A DNA stretch of 64,000 nucleotides from an uncultured Saprospiraceae bacterium (GTDB lineage: Bacteria; Bacteroidota; Bacteroidia; Chitinophagales; Saprospiraceae), in assembly GCA_937872385.1 (NCBI GenBank), contig CALMSO010000026.1:186001-250000 (forward strand), in the 5' to 3' direction. The translations under genes and the position numbers were made by a program. The notes beneath the pieces are model-generated. The model was not told where the DNA came from. It saw nothing but the letters and a program-made list of their open reading frames with translations, and did not search any database. How positions within the stretch are numbered: the stretch's first letter is position 1; every line of letters begins with the position of its first letter. This document shows, one piece after another, positions 27,155-36,684 of this stretch.

Positions 27155-27235
27155 TTTAATTTTGAGGTAAGTAGCCAGTGTTTGGCAGGCGGAAGCAGGG
27201 AATTTTTTTGCAGATTCTACGGATTCCAAGCGTTT

Positions 27236-27673
27236 TTAGTCAAAATGTGGGCGTGTGGCCAGCGCTTCGTTTTCCTTATCGGTCATGCGCGTCTTTTCGT
27301 CGGGGGTCTTGTCGCCGTAGCCGCACAAATGCAGCACGCCATGGGCCATCACGCGATGCAGTTCTTCTTCAAACCGAACGCCAAAGGTAGTAGCATTTTC
27401 GCGCACGCGGTCTATGCTAATAAAAATATCGCCCTCTAAAGCAGCCGGCATTTTAGCGTATTGAAAAGTGATAATATCGGTGAGCGTGTCGTGTTGTAGG
27501 TATTGCACATTCAAATCGAGCAAAAAGTCATCGCTACAAAAAATAAAGCTGATGTGTTGTAAGGCTTGCTGCTCTGCTGTGATGAGCGCATGAATCCAAG
27601 ATTTGAGTAAATCAGGATTAGCCAGCTCAAAGTTCACATTCTCGGTGTGAAATTCGATTTGCTCGTCTTCCAT
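27236..27673 (-). CDS. ybeY: Endoribonuclease YbeY
   Basis: A 145-residue zinc-dependent protein of the UPF0054 family, involved in 16S rRNA 3'-end maturation and ribosome quality control. The motif HGVLHLCGYGDKTPDEKTRM replaces the usual H-x3-H-x5-H; the first two histidines are kept but the third is Gly-Asp-Lys, a variant I believe is common in Bacteroidota. LTDIITFQY matches the DVLSFP-like family strand. The start MEDEQIEFH at 27673 fits homologues best; ATG 27709 and a TTG next to the upstream stop codon are alternatives. It directly follows the kinase gene. Confidence 0.9.
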   Translation of the reverse strand: MEDEQIEFHTENVNFELANPDLLKSWIHALITAEQQALQHISFIFCSDDFLLDLNVQYLQHDTLTDIITFQYAKMPAALEGDIFISIDRVRENATTFGVRFEEELHRVMAHGVLHLCGYGDKTPDEKTRMTDKENEALATRPHFD

Positions 27674-27720
27674 TTCTTTCGGATTCCATTGAGAAGATGG
27701 CGTTTCCATCGCAGGGTGGG

Positions 27721-28137
27721 TCAAGCTATTTTGAATTGCATTTCTACGGTACTGCCGTTATTGTGGTATTTAACCGAGTGTGAGAGTTGTTGCATCAAGA
27801 AAACTCCGCGGCCACCGCATTTGGTAAGATTTTCTGGGGCGGTGGGGTCGGGAATCGTCTGTGGGTCGAAGCCGCAACCTTCATCGGAGATACGCACGGC
27901 AAGTGTATTTCTGAATCGCTTGAACTGAATGAGCACGTTTTTGGCTTCGTCGGCGCAGTTGCCATGCAGAATGGCGTTGTTTACCGCTTCGGTGACGCTG
28001 ACCAGAATATTGCAATGCAAATCTGGGCTGATTTTGTATTGTTCGATGAGGCGATTGACGAAGGATTCGACAACCGAGATATTACGGGGGTTGGAAGGTA
28101 GTTTAAGCATTACTTGTTCTGCTGCTCTCATCTTCAT
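27721..28137 (-). CDS. RsbW/SpoIIAB-like ATP-binding serine kinase
   Basis: A 138-residue GHKL ATPase of the anti-sigma-factor kinase type. The N-box is SVTEAVNNAILHGN, the G1 box ISDEGCGFDP and the G2 region CGGRGVFLMQQL. Such proteins bind a sigma factor or an anti-anti-sigma (STAS) partner, or act as the output of partner-switching pathways. No STAS or PP2C gene is next to it, so the partner is not identified. In Bacteroidota, stand-alone HATPase genes next to ybeY are not unusual. The start could also be the ATG at 28131. Confidence 0.88.
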   Translation of the reverse strand: MKMRAAEQVMLKLPSNPRNISVVESFVNRLIEQYKISPDLHCNILVSVTEAVNNAILHGNCADEAKNVLIQFKRFRNTLAVRISDEGCGFDPQTIPDPTAPENLTKCGGRGVFLMQQLSHSVKYHNNGSTVEMQFKIA

Positions 28138-28242
28138 TGAGCATCTAATGTTTAGGAATGAATAAAACAGGCGTTGTTTTCAATCAGACGATATGTTCTT
28201 GCGGGAGGTATGGGGCTTTTTGCTTCAACAATTATTAAAAAC

Positions 28243-28280
28243 AAAAGCCGGACAAAAATAGTTCGTTTTGTCCGGCTTTT
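28243..28280. terminator. Strong bidirectional terminator
   Basis: Perfect 15-bp stem AAAAGCCGGACAAAA / TTTTGTCCGGCTTTT with an 8-nt loop. It follows the DUF4175 gene stop at 28291 on the minus strand. Confidence 0.9.
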
Positions 28281-28290
28281 CTGAAAAAAA

Positions 28291-31200
28291 TTATTCTGAC
28301 TTGAGGGTTTTGAAGTACTCCTCTACCAAAGATTTGTAGTATGGCTTCAAGGAGGGTGAAACGGTTTTGTACATTTCAATCTCGGCCTCACGCTTCTTGA
28401 TGTATTCTTCGAGCGATGGCGGCAGGCGGCGTTCTTTTTCGGAAGCCATTTCTGCTTTGCGTTTTTCTTCGAAGCCGCGCTCGCGCTCTGCTTTTTCATG
28501 CTCCAACAGGCGCGTCAGAATTTCCTGCTGCCGCTTGAGCATTTCGTTGGTCAGCTTTTTGTTGACGAGGTCTGTCTCTACGCGATCCATTTTATCAATT
28601 AGATCTTGTAATTCCTTGCTCCCTTGTCCGCGTTGCTGCAATTCTTTTTGCTTGTCGCGGAGAGCTTTGCGCAAAGCTGCTTGCCGGGCCGCCATTTTAG
28701 CAAAATCCTCGCTGGACATACCTTCGCCATTGTCATCTTTGCCGCTACCACCGCCACTTTCTTTGCCTTTCTTGTCCATCTGCTCTTTCATTTTGCGCAT
28801 CTGCTCATTGAGTTGCTGTTGTCCTTCACTGATTTTATCTTGTGGTACGCTTCCTGGGCTTGGCTGCTGCCCTTGCCCCGGATTGGTGCACATTTGGTTG
28901 CCTGCCATCATGGCAGACATTTGCTGCTGCATCTGATTCATCACCTCGCTGAGCATGAGTGCCAGATCGTTGAGATTTTTCATGGAGCGCTGCTGGTTGT
29001 TGCCTGCTTGAGGTTTTTGGCGCTCTTCGAGGAAATAAAGGCTCGAACTCATATTTTCGTTGATTTCAGAAACCTTTTCCGTCACAAAAGACTCAATCTG
29101 AAATACCCGCTTGCTGAGTGCCTGAAGGCTGTCTTCCACCAGCTTGAAATCGTCTTTCAACTTGAACTGCTGGCGCACCAACTCCACGTAGCGCGGCGTG
29201 TTGGTATTCACTTTGTCGAGGTCTTTAATCAAATCTTCTTGGTCAAAGGACAAACCGACGAGATTTTCTAACAACTGACGCAGCGATTTCATATCCTCCT
29301 GCATCTGCTGCATTTCGCTTTGCTGCATTTGCATTTGCATATTGTTTGCCATGTCTTTCATTTTCTCGGCGGCATTCTTTTGCGATTCCGATGCTTTCTT
29401 GTTTTGCTGTTGTTTCAACTCTTGCTGGCTCTTGTTCAGGTCTTGCTGAATGTCTTGCATCTGCTGATCCTGATTTTCGATATCTTTCGGTTTTTCCAGC
29501 TCCTGGTTTTTCTGCTCGATGTCCTTCATCTGCTCCTTGATATCCTGGAACTTTTCGTTGATTTCCTGTTGTTGCTTTTGCAAATCCTCCTGCTTTTGCT
29601 GCTGCTCGTTGGCTGTTTTTTCATTCTGTTTTGGCTGCTCTTCGGTTTTTTTCGTTTCTTCGCTCAGTTTTTCTTGCTTCTCAGCCAATTCCTGCAATTC
29701 TTTGAGCGCTTCTTGCATTTTATGCTCCAGCTCTAATTGTTTGAAAAGTTCCATCAGGCGGTCCAGTTCCTTTTCCATGTCGCGGTCCTCCATCTCGAAG
29801 CGCTGCATCATTTCTAAGGCTTGGTCTTTTTCCATTTTTTGCAACATCTCCTCGATTTTCTTCATCAACTCTTTCATCTCATCGCTCATCACTTCATTGA
29901 AAAGTTTTTGCAACTGCTCCTGCTTTTCTAAAATATTTTCGTCCATTTGCGAAAACTCCTGCTGGTTTTTCCGGTTCTCCTCAAAATTTTTCTTCGCCTC
30001 CTCGATCTGCTTTTCCAATTCTTTCTGGCGCTCTAATAGTTTTTCCATTTCTTTGCGCGTTTGCCAATCGAGTTCTTTTTCCTGCAAAAGTTTTTCGCGC
30101 AGGCGCTTCATTTCCTGCTGGATGCGGCGCGATTCTTCCAGCGCTTTCTGCAGGTCGGTCTTGATTTGCTCGTTATTTTTCTCAGCCATAGCCTTGAATT
30201 GCTCCACGGTGGGCATAGCGTATTGCATCAAATTGGTGCGAGCGGGCTTGCTGCCGTTCACAGCGTCATTATCATACACTTCAAAGTAGTAGGTCACTTC
30301 ATCGCCCGGTTGCAGATTGAGCACATTGAGGTCGAAAATATGATCGAAGCGAAGTTGCTTAGTGCCCGGTGCCGGACTTCTCAGCTTGAGCGTTTGCAAT
30401 TCACCCGGCTTGCCCTTAGCTTTTTTGATACGATAATTGAAAGAAAGGCTCATGAGGCCATAGTCATCGCCAGCTTCGCCAATGAAGAAAAGCAGTTTGC
30501 TGTCGGTACTATCCTGAAATTTTTCTGCGTGAATGCTCGGATACAAATCTGGAATAACCGTGATGCTGTACGTAATGGAATCGCCTTTGGGCAACAACTG
30601 ATTGGAAATATATAGCTTATAAGGCTCGTCGCGTAGGGCTTGTCTTTTGAAAGTAAACAGGTCATTAGCAAAACGCTTGGCTGCTTCGGCAGCGCGGCCG
30701 GCAAATTGCATTTGAATCTGGTCGGTGTTTTCTGCATTAAAAATCCAGTCAATGCGCGTGCCCATAGGCACCACCAAGTCGCCAATACTATTGAGGCTTT
30801 CGTTTTTACGACCGATGTAAGACGGATAATCGAGTTTTACTTCAAAACCCGTGATGTTCGGTTTTTTCAATACTTCCAAGGTGTAAGCCGTAGATTGTAC
30901 GCTACTGGCCGATAGGCGAAACTTGGTATCCTTTTGTACATTGCTGAAGCGATAGGTAAATAAGTCGGGGGTTTCTCGCGTCAACCGATATTGTACATTA
31001 TCAACATTGATAAAAACTTCGTTGGGCAGTTGCTCCCCTTCAATTTTTACCGACAGTAGGAAATCTTCAAATTGTACAACCGACAACTCGTCTTTTTCTA
31101 CAATAAACTCGAATGGCGCCGGACGCAAAAACTCACGACCGCTATTGACGAGCCGGAAGGCACTCTCCTTGATCATGCTTGGCGCAGCAAAAAGCAAGAC

Positions 31201-31710
31201 TAACAATAGCAATAGGGGCGGCAAGGCATAGCGCAGGTATTTGCGATTTTGCGAAAGATTAATGGCAGATTTGAAAGGCACCAACTTGATTTCCTCGGTC
31301 TTTTGATTGACACTGGCCATAATCAGCTCCTTATTGGCGTCTTTGTCTGCCTGACTTCTCAATTGTAAAACATTCAGGAGCTTGTCCTTAACATCGGCGA
31401 AGTGATTGCCAATAATGCCTGCAGCCTGCTCATGCGAAATAACGCTACCCAGCCGGAAGTAACTCAAAACGGGCAGAAAAACCCATTGAATCAATGCAAT
31501 GGAGCTGATGCCGATGAAGGAATAAAACAGTACCCGACGCGTGCCGCTACCGAAATAAAAATAGTATTCCAGCACGCTCATTACAAGAAAGAGCAACACC
31601 ACCAGCCCCACGCTGTAGAGCGTACCGCGGATGAGTTGGTTGATGTAATATTTGCGAATGAACTGGTCTAATTTTTCAACTAAGAGTTGATAGTTGTCCT
31701 GTTGGGCCAT
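28291..31710 (-). CDS. DUF4175 family membrane protein with long glutamine/glutamate-rich coiled coil
   Basis: A 1139-residue protein. Two membrane helices lie near 25-80 and a third near 155-175 (ALPPLLLLLVLLFAA). A beta-rich region follows (about 190-520; it includes KLDYPSYIGRKNESL), typical of the DUF4175 N-terminal half. From about 520 to 1100 the sequence is an extremely charged, Gln-, Glu- and Lys-rich coiled coil with QQQ and KEQ runs and a Met/Gln-rich patch near 880-960 (QMQQQMSAMM). The family is widespread in Bacteroidota and of unknown function. It is probably a large inner-membrane-anchored periplasmic scaffold. A transcript from this gene would end at the hairpin just downstream. 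Confidence 0.85.
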   Translation of the reverse strand: MAQQDNYQLLVEKLDQFIRKYYINQLIRGTLYSVGLVVLLFLVMSVLEYYFYFGSGTRRVLFYSFIGISSIALIQWVFLPVLSYFRLGSVISHEQAAGIIGNHFADVKDKLLNVLQLRSQADKDANKELIMASVNQKTEEIKLVPFKSAINLSQNRKYLRYALPPLLLLLVLLFAAPSMIKESAFRLVNSGREFLRPAPFEFIVEKDELSVVQFEDFLLSVKIEGEQLPNEVFINVDNVQYRLTRETPDLFTYRFSNVQKDTKFRLSASSVQSTAYTLEVLKKPNITGFEVKLDYPSYIGRKNESLNSIGDLVVPMGTRIDWIFNAENTDQIQMQFAGRAAEAAKRFANDLFTFKRQALRDEPYKLYISNQLLPKGDSITYSITVIPDLYPSIHAEKFQDSTDSKLLFFIGEAGDDYGLMSLSFNYRIKKAKGKPGELQTLKLRSPAPGTKQLRFDHIFDLNVLNLQPGDEVTYYFEVYDNDAVNGSKPARTNLMQYAMPTVEQFKAMAEKNNEQIKTDLQKALEESRRIQQEMKRLREKLLQEKELDWQTRKEMEKLLERQKELEKQIEEAKKNFEENRKNQQEFSQMDENILEKQEQLQKLFNEVMSDEMKELMKKIEEMLQKMEKDQALEMMQRFEMEDRDMEKELDRLMELFKQLELEHKMQEALKELQELAEKQEKLSEETKKTEEQPKQNEKTANEQQQKQEDLQKQQQEINEKFQDIKEQMKDIEQKNQELEKPKDIENQDQQMQDIQQDLNKSQQELKQQQNKKASESQKNAAEKMKDMANNMQMQMQQSEMQQMQEDMKSLRQLLENLVGLSFDQEDLIKDLDKVNTNTPRYVELVRQQFKLKDDFKLVEDSLQALSKRVFQIESFVTEKVSEINENMSSSLYFLEERQKPQAGNNQQRSMKNLNDLALMLSEVMNQMQQQMSAMMAGNQMCTNPGQGQQPSPGSVPQDKISEGQQQLNEQMRKMKEQMDKKGKESGGGSGKDDNGEGMSSEDFAKMAARQAALRKALRDKQKELQQRGQGSKELQDLIDKMDRVETDLVNKKLTNEMLKRQQEILTRLLEHEKAERERGFEEKRKAEMASEKERRLPPSLEEYIKKREAEIEMYKTVSPSLKPYYKSLVEEYFKTLKSE

Positions 31711-31929
31711 CTTGATTTGTACTTTGATGCTTTTTATGAAAATTTGACTCTTCTGAATAGGATTTTTTTCAAAAAAGGTTGCGAAAAAGTAGTGTTTTAA
31801 CGTTTTGTTGTCGTCTCTACGTCCGATTTCAAGGCAGATTTTCGGCGCTTGGGAGTGTGGTATGCAGACGAAGGTGAAAATTAGACAAGATTGGTTATAA
31901 AAGCAAGAGGTAAAATGTTAAATAAAAAC

Positions 31930-31967
31930 AAAAACCGGGCGTAGCGCGTGGCCCAACCCGGTTTTTG
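31930..31967. terminator. Terminator after the M1 peptidase gene
   Basis: AAAAACCGGG / CCCGGTTTTT arms around a loop of about 18 nt (partly self-paired, GGCC/GCGC). It lies 27 bp after the minus-strand stop at 31994. The rest of 31711-31993 holds nothing I recognise. Confidence 0.75.
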
Positions 31968-31993
31968 AAAGCAAAAAGCTACGATTGCATCGC

Positions 31994-34636
31994 TTAATCT
32001 TGCAAAGTGAGCTGATTGTAAAGGGACTTGAGTTGGGCGTTGGTTTCGACGGCTTTGATGTCTTCAATCATTTGGTTGATAGCCAACACATTTTGCTGTA
32101 GGGCCGCTTGCGTGGCTTCGTCCTCTTCCGTTTTTGCTATTTGATTGTAATAATTGCGCATTTGATTGAGCGAGCGAGTAGCGCCAAATCTTCTCCAAAG
32201 TGAGGAATTTTCGGTAGCTACTTTTTTCAAATGTTGCATAGCGTCCATTGCAATGTCAAAATCAAGTTCGGCAGCTAAGATTTGATAGCTTTCGAGGAAG
32301 CCGAGCGCGTTGTACCCGTCCACACGATTGATATTTTGTACAAAAAACGGTAGGTAGGCTGCGTCGCTACTTTGTGCATAAATACTGCTAATGGCCGCGA
32401 GAATGTCGCTACTTTCCTCTTTTTCTAATTTTTGGGCGTAAGTAGTAGCCTCTTCGGGTGCCAGCACCACCAGCGCCTGCAGCCCGGCAGCCACTACGGC
32501 ATAAGCCGAATCTTGCTCAATAGCTTTTTTAGCAATATCGCCGGCAGCGGCATCTTCCAGTTCGGTGAGTTTTTCAAGCGCGGTGGCCCGTACCTGTGAG
32601 CGAGGGTCGGCGGCAGCCATTTGACGGAGCGTATTCATGGCAGCAGCATTGGAATTATCTTCTACATAATTGATGGCAATGGCACGGATAATCCAAGAAG
32701 GATCAGCAAGTGCCGACCGGAAGATTTCTGTGGCAGCGGCGGACTCGCTGTACGCCAGGTTTTGCAGAGCTTCGTAGCGGTCGAGGAATTTCGGACCATT
32801 TTTGTATTGAAAAATGTAGGCTGCTTCGGTCTTTTCCTCCTGCTTTTCGCAAAGTAAAACCCGATCGGCATCGAAGGTCATCAAGCGCGGCTCTTGTGCC
32901 ACTTCAAAGGAAAATTGCTGGGTTCGCTCTTTCATCCACACTTGGTGACGTGTTTTGCCCGCATCGGTGTAAATGTCAATAGCGGCCGGTATCTGAAAAA
33001 TGGGCGGCACTCCGTCTTCTGCGGGTTGGGTTTGGGTCACTGTGACGGTAGCCATATTTGCCGTAGCGTCGTATTCGTATTCGATATTCAGCACGGGATG
33101 CCCGGCTGCAAAAAACCACTGATTAAAAAACCAGTTGAGGTCTTGGCCGGTCACCGCTTCAAAGGCCAACCGAAGGTCATGTGCTTCTACGGCCTGGTAG
33201 GCGTTGTCGTTGAGGTATTTATTCAAAGCTGCGAAAAAAGCGTCATCGCCCACATAATTGCGCAACATGTGCAGCACCGAGCCGCCCTTGTTGTAGCTGT
33301 GCGCATCGAACATGTCCTCCTTGTCTTCGTAGCCAAAGTGGATCAGCGGATGTACACCGCCGCCTCGAGCCGAAGAGAAATAGCCATTCCATTCGTTGAA
33401 CAAATTGTAGTCCGCTTCGTCGGCACCATATTTATGCTCGTTCCAGAGGTATTCGCTATAATTGGCAAAACCTTCATTCATAGTTAGATTAGCCCAGCTT
33501 TCGCAGGTGACATAATCGCCAAACCAGTGATGAAACATCTCGTGTGCCACAATGCCGTCATTGCCATCGTCAATCAGCTCGCGGGTGGTTTTTTGTACAA
33601 ATTCGCCAAAAATAACCGCGGTGGTATTCTCCATTGCCCCGGATACGTAATCTCTTACCACCACCTGCGCGTACTTAGACCAAGGATACTTTACCCCCAG
33701 TTTTGTAGAAAAGAACTCCAACATCTCCGGCGTGTGCGCAAAAATAGCCTTCGCATGGTCCTTGTACTTTGGCTCTACATAATATTCCAGCGGAATGTCG
33801 CGCCATTGATCTTTAACCACAGCAAATTCGCCAATTGCTAACATAAACAAATAAGGTGCGTGCCCTTGGTCCATTTTCCAGTAATCGGTGCGCGTGCCAT
33901 CGGCGTTCTTTTTAGAAGATACCAACAAACCATTGGACAGGGTAGTGTATTTGTCTTCTACGGTGACGTACACCTCCTGCGTGCAGCGCTCGTTGGGCTT
34001 GTCAATGGTCGGAAACCATTTCGAGTTCGACTCGGTTTCGCCCTGCGTCCAGATTTGGGTGGGCTTGTCGGGGTCTTCGCCACGCGGATTGATGAAGTAC
34101 AGCCCCTTGTCGGAGGTAATGGCTGCGCTGCCGCCCGATGCGCCGGGCGTGGCTATGTATTCGATGTAAAGCGTGTATTCTTCGTTGCGCTGATAAGGGC
34201 GCCCCAGTTGAATGGTAATTTGCTGATCGTCGTAAGTATATTTCAATGGTTCGCTTTTGCTGGCGAAAGTCACTTTTTGAAAAGTAAAACCCTTGGCGTC
34301 GAGTGTCACCTCGCTGGCAGGGTAGAAGTAGGGTTTCAGTTTTAGGGTAGCCTTGCCGATGACCTGCTCTTTCTCCCAGTCGAAGCGCAAGTCGAGCCGC
34401 GTATGCAGCAAATCGTGAAGGCGCGTAGCCGATGGGTTGTATTTTGGCAGGGTGTATGTTTCTGGCAGCTCTTCGTCATCGAACAGGGACGGTGCCGAAA
34501 TTACGAGCGTATCGAGGTTTCTCTCTTCAAAAATATCGGACAGAAGGGGGTCTTCTGGCGGCGCAACTGTTTTGCGTTGGGTATTGCAGCCCGCCAGCAA
34601 AGCTAGCGTCAAAAGGAGCGACAGTAGTTGTTTCAT
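31994..34636 (-). CDS. M1-family aminopeptidase lipoprotein
   Basis: An 880-residue zinc aminopeptidase. It has a lipoprotein signal (MKQLLSLLLTLALLAGC, lipidated Cys about 17) and an N-terminal beta domain. The substrate motif GAMEN (in SGAMENTTAV) is present, as is the zinc site HEMFHHWFGDYVTCESWANLTMNE, which is H-E-x2-H-x18-E. After the catalytic domain there is a long C-terminal helical region of HEAT-like repeats (about 600-880). The enzyme should trim N-terminal residues from peptides outside the inner membrane. The ATG at 34636 is chosen because it gives a clean lipobox. Neighbours are DUF4175 and an alpha/beta hydrolase, both on the same strand but with wide spacers. Confidence 0.94.
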   Translation of the reverse strand: MKQLLSLLLTLALLAGCNTQRKTVAPPEDPLLSDIFEERNLDTLVISAPSLFDDEELPETYTLPKYNPSATRLHDLLHTRLDLRFDWEKEQVIGKATLKLKPYFYPASEVTLDAKGFTFQKVTFASKSEPLKYTYDDQQITIQLGRPYQRNEEYTLYIEYIATPGASGGSAAITSDKGLYFINPRGEDPDKPTQIWTQGETESNSKWFPTIDKPNERCTQEVYVTVEDKYTTLSNGLLVSSKKNADGTRTDYWKMDQGHAPYLFMLAIGEFAVVKDQWRDIPLEYYVEPKYKDHAKAIFAHTPEMLEFFSTKLGVKYPWSKYAQVVVRDYVSGAMENTTAVIFGEFVQKTTRELIDDGNDGIVAHEMFHHWFGDYVTCESWANLTMNEGFANYSEYLWNEHKYGADEADYNLFNEWNGYFSSARGGGVHPLIHFGYEDKEDMFDAHSYNKGGSVLHMLRNYVGDDAFFAALNKYLNDNAYQAVEAHDLRLAFEAVTGQDLNWFFNQWFFAAGHPVLNIEYEYDATANMATVTVTQTQPAEDGVPPIFQIPAAIDIYTDAGKTRHQVWMKERTQQFSFEVAQEPRLMTFDADRVLLCEKQEEKTEAAYIFQYKNGPKFLDRYEALQNLAYSESAAATEIFRSALADPSWIIRAIAINYVEDNSNAAAMNTLRQMAAADPRSQVRATALEKLTELEDAAAGDIAKKAIEQDSAYAVVAAGLQALVVLAPEEATTYAQKLEKEESSDILAAISSIYAQSSDAAYLPFFVQNINRVDGYNALGFLESYQILAAELDFDIAMDAMQHLKKVATENSSLWRRFGATRSLNQMRNYYNQIAKTEEDEATQAALQQNVLAINQMIEDIKAVETNAQLKSLYNQLTLQD

Positions 34637-34749
34637 AAATTGATTTTGGTTGTGTAATAGTAAGTAGTCGGAAGTTTCTGTAATCAAAAATATTTTTTTT
34701 AAATAATTGATAATCAGATGATTATAATAAAAATGAAAGTTTCAAAAAA

Positions 34750-35535
34750 CTATTTACCTGGCAAAAATTGTGCCTCGTTGACTTCAGTCAGAAATTTTTC
34801 TAAATGCTCGTTGAAAACATTCGGATGCTCCATCATGGGCGCATGGCCGCATTGTTCAACAAAAACGAGCCGAGAATGCTCAATCAGTTCGTGAAATTTT
34901 TCGCCGACGAAGGCCGGAGTTACATTATCTTCGCGCCCCCAGATGAGCAGCGTAGGTGCCTTGATCTGGTGCAGATTGTCGCCGAGGTTGTGTCGCACCG
35001 CTGATTTGGAAGTAGCGACAATACGAATGGCTTTGTTGCGATCATTGACAATATCATATACTTCGTCCACCAATTCCTTGCTGGCCACCCCCGGATTGTA
35101 AAAGGTAGCCTCGGTTTTTCTTTTGATAAAATCATAGTCGCCCCGCTTAGGAAAACTGGTGCCCATTGCGCTTTCAAACAAGCCGGAGCTACCCGTCAGG
35201 ATGATGGATTTTACCTGCTCAGGATGTGCCATCGCGTACAACAGCGCAATATGGCCGCCGAGCGAATTGCCCAATACGTGCACCTTACCGTAGCCCTTGT
35301 ATGCCACCAGTTGGGCTACGTGCTCGGCCAGCCCCGCCACCGAAAGTTGACGAATAGGCATTTCAAAAATAGGCAGCATGGGTACCACCACGTTCATTCG
35401 GTCAGAAAAGTGCCTTATAATACCTTCAAAATTGCTCAACGCACCAAATAATCCGTGCAATAGCAACAGGGTTTCTTCTCCGCCCTGGCTTTCAATAAAC
35501 CTGAACTTGTCTTCTTGCCTGATTTCGTAATTCAT
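34750..35535 (-). CDS. Alpha/beta hydrolase
   Basis: A 261-residue cytosolic hydrolase. The oxyanion loop is LLLLHGLFGALSNF, the nucleophile elbow VHVLGNSLGGHIALL (Ser in GNSLGG), the acid LLIWGREDNVTP, and the catalytic histidine is in EQCGHAPMMEHP. The triad is complete. The sequence resembles the 2-hydroxymuconate semialdehyde hydrolase / MenH-like group, but the substrate cannot be assigned. The start is the ATG at 35535 (MNYEIRQ). It has no close operon partners. Confidence 0.92.
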   Translation of the reverse strand: MNYEIRQEDKFRFIESQGGEETLLLLHGLFGALSNFEGIIRHFSDRMNVVVPMLPIFEMPIRQLSVAGLAEHVAQLVAYKGYGKVHVLGNSLGGHIALLYAMAHPEQVKSIILTGSSGLFESAMGTSFPKRGDYDFIKRKTEATFYNPGVASKELVDEVYDIVNDRNKAIRIVATSKSAVRHNLGDNLHQIKAPTLLIWGREDNVTPAFVGEKFHELIEHSRLVFVEQCGHAPMMEHPNVFNEHLEKFLTEVNEAQFLPGK

Positions 35536-35844
35536 TCCCAAATCGCGTTATAGTAAAAAGTGACATTGGCTTTTGATGGCCTTTCGCAGCAAAAATAGCT
35601 TTTTTATCACTCCGGCACAATTTACGCTCCTGATTATCTTGCACAATGCCCTGAAAACATCGCTTACAGCCTTTTTTTCCCCTAATTTATTTACGTTTAT
35701 CTTTGCTTAATTCAAAAAATATCTCTTGCTTTGCAGTATAGAATTAAAAAACGCTTCTATCGTATTAAAAACTCCGGTAAGCAACGTAATAACCATTCTG
35801 GATACAAACGCTAAAAAATATTTTTTAATTAAATCAAAACGAAT
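35536..35844 (+). other. Intergenic region upstream of the OmpA lipoprotein gene
   Basis: About 310 bp, AT-rich. It holds a candidate -7 box TATCTTTG at 35698-35705 (giving a leader of about 130 nt) and the GTAAGCAACG element at 35777-35786. No coding sequence seen. Confidence 0.45.
35777..35786 (+). promoter_or_regulatory. GTAAGCAACG element, copy 2
   Basis: It lies 68 bp before the OmpA lipoprotein start. Similarity to copy 1 (422-431) continues as GTAAT..C.ATTCT with one indel. Confidence 0.3.
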
Positions 35845-36609
35845 ATGCGTCAAATAATCGGTTTACTCATTCTGTGCTTTGCGCTCGGATCTTTCCAGTC
35901 ATGCGTATCTAAGAAAAAATTCGATGAACTGCAAGCTGCCAAAGAAGCTACGGATCAAGCTCTGGCACAAACGCAGGCACAACTCAAAGAACTGCAAGAC
36001 AAAAACAATGAATTGCAGGCCACGCTAGAGTCTGAAAAGAACAGACTGAACGGCGAAATCGCTGCCATCAAAGGTGATCTCGATGCTACCAAGAGCCAAA
36101 TGTCTCAGGTGCAAGAGAAACTGAACATGACCGAGGCTGAGTTGAAAAAACTCAAGGACGAAATTAACGGTATTTTCGGTGCTTATGCTGACAGCGGCCT
36201 GAAACTCGAAGAAAGAGACGGCAGACTATATGTAATGACCGATGCGGCTGCTACGTATCGCTCTGGTTCGGCTAGCTTGACACGCTCGGAAAGACAAGCC
36301 ATCGCTGAATTGGCGACTACGCTGAAAAACAATCCTAAGCTGCGTATCTTGGTAGAAGGCCATACCGACAGCAAGAAGTACCCAGCAGGCTCTGGCTACG
36401 ACAACTGGAATTTGAGCGTAGATCGCGCCATGAGTGTGGCTCGTGAATTGCTGAAAAATGGTGTAGCTTCCAATCAAGTAGCTGTAGTAGGTCGTGGCGA
36501 TAGCATGCCCGCTGCCGATAACGCTACTGCCGATGGCCGCGCCAAAAACAGAAGAAGCGTACTCGCTCCGGATCCCAACTTGGGCGAAATCATGAAGAGC
36601 GGCAACTAA
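35845..36609 (+). CDS. OmpA-family lipoprotein with coiled-coil linker
   Basis: A 254-residue outer-membrane lipoprotein; the lipobox GSFQSC puts the lipidated cysteine at residue 20. Residues 25-115 are a heptad-rich coiled coil (ELQAAKEATDQAL...). Residues 125-250 form an OmpA C-terminal domain: ILVEGHTDSKKY, the aspartate/arginine peptidoglycan-binding pair in NWNLSVDRAMSVAREL, and VVGRGDSMP ... GRAKNRRSV. It probably ties the outer membrane to peptidoglycan. It is likely an abundant product, flanked by its own upstream element and a strong terminator. It is the only plus-strand gene between 19.2 kb and the putative origin. Confidence 0.94.
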   Translation: MRQIIGLLILCFALGSFQSCVSKKKFDELQAAKEATDQALAQTQAQLKELQDKNNELQATLESEKNRLNGEIAAIKGDLDATKSQMSQVQEKLNMTEAELKKLKDEINGIFGAYADSGLKLEERDGRLYVMTDAAATYRSGSASLTRSERQAIAELATTLKNNPKLRILVEGHTDSKKYPAGSGYDNWNLSVDRAMSVARELLKNGVASNQVAVVGRGDSMPAADNATADGRAKNRRSVLAPDPNLGEIMKSGN

Positions 36610-36632
36610 TTCATGCCCGCTAATTGAACGCC

Positions 36633-36670
36633 AAAAGCCGGTTGTGCAATCTTGCGCGACCGGCTTTTGT
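36633..36670 (+). terminator. Terminator after the OmpA gene
   Basis: AAAAGCCGGT / ACCGGCTTTT stem with partial inner pairing (GTGC/GCGC). It lies between the convergent OmpA and SRAP genes and can work both ways. Confidence 0.85.
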
Positions 36671-36684
36671 ACATTGGCTATTGC

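Noticed and set aside
27027-27235. Possible thr operon attenuator or leader peptide
   Set aside because: No threonine- or isoleucine-rich short frame and no terminator-antiterminator pair visible in the leader.
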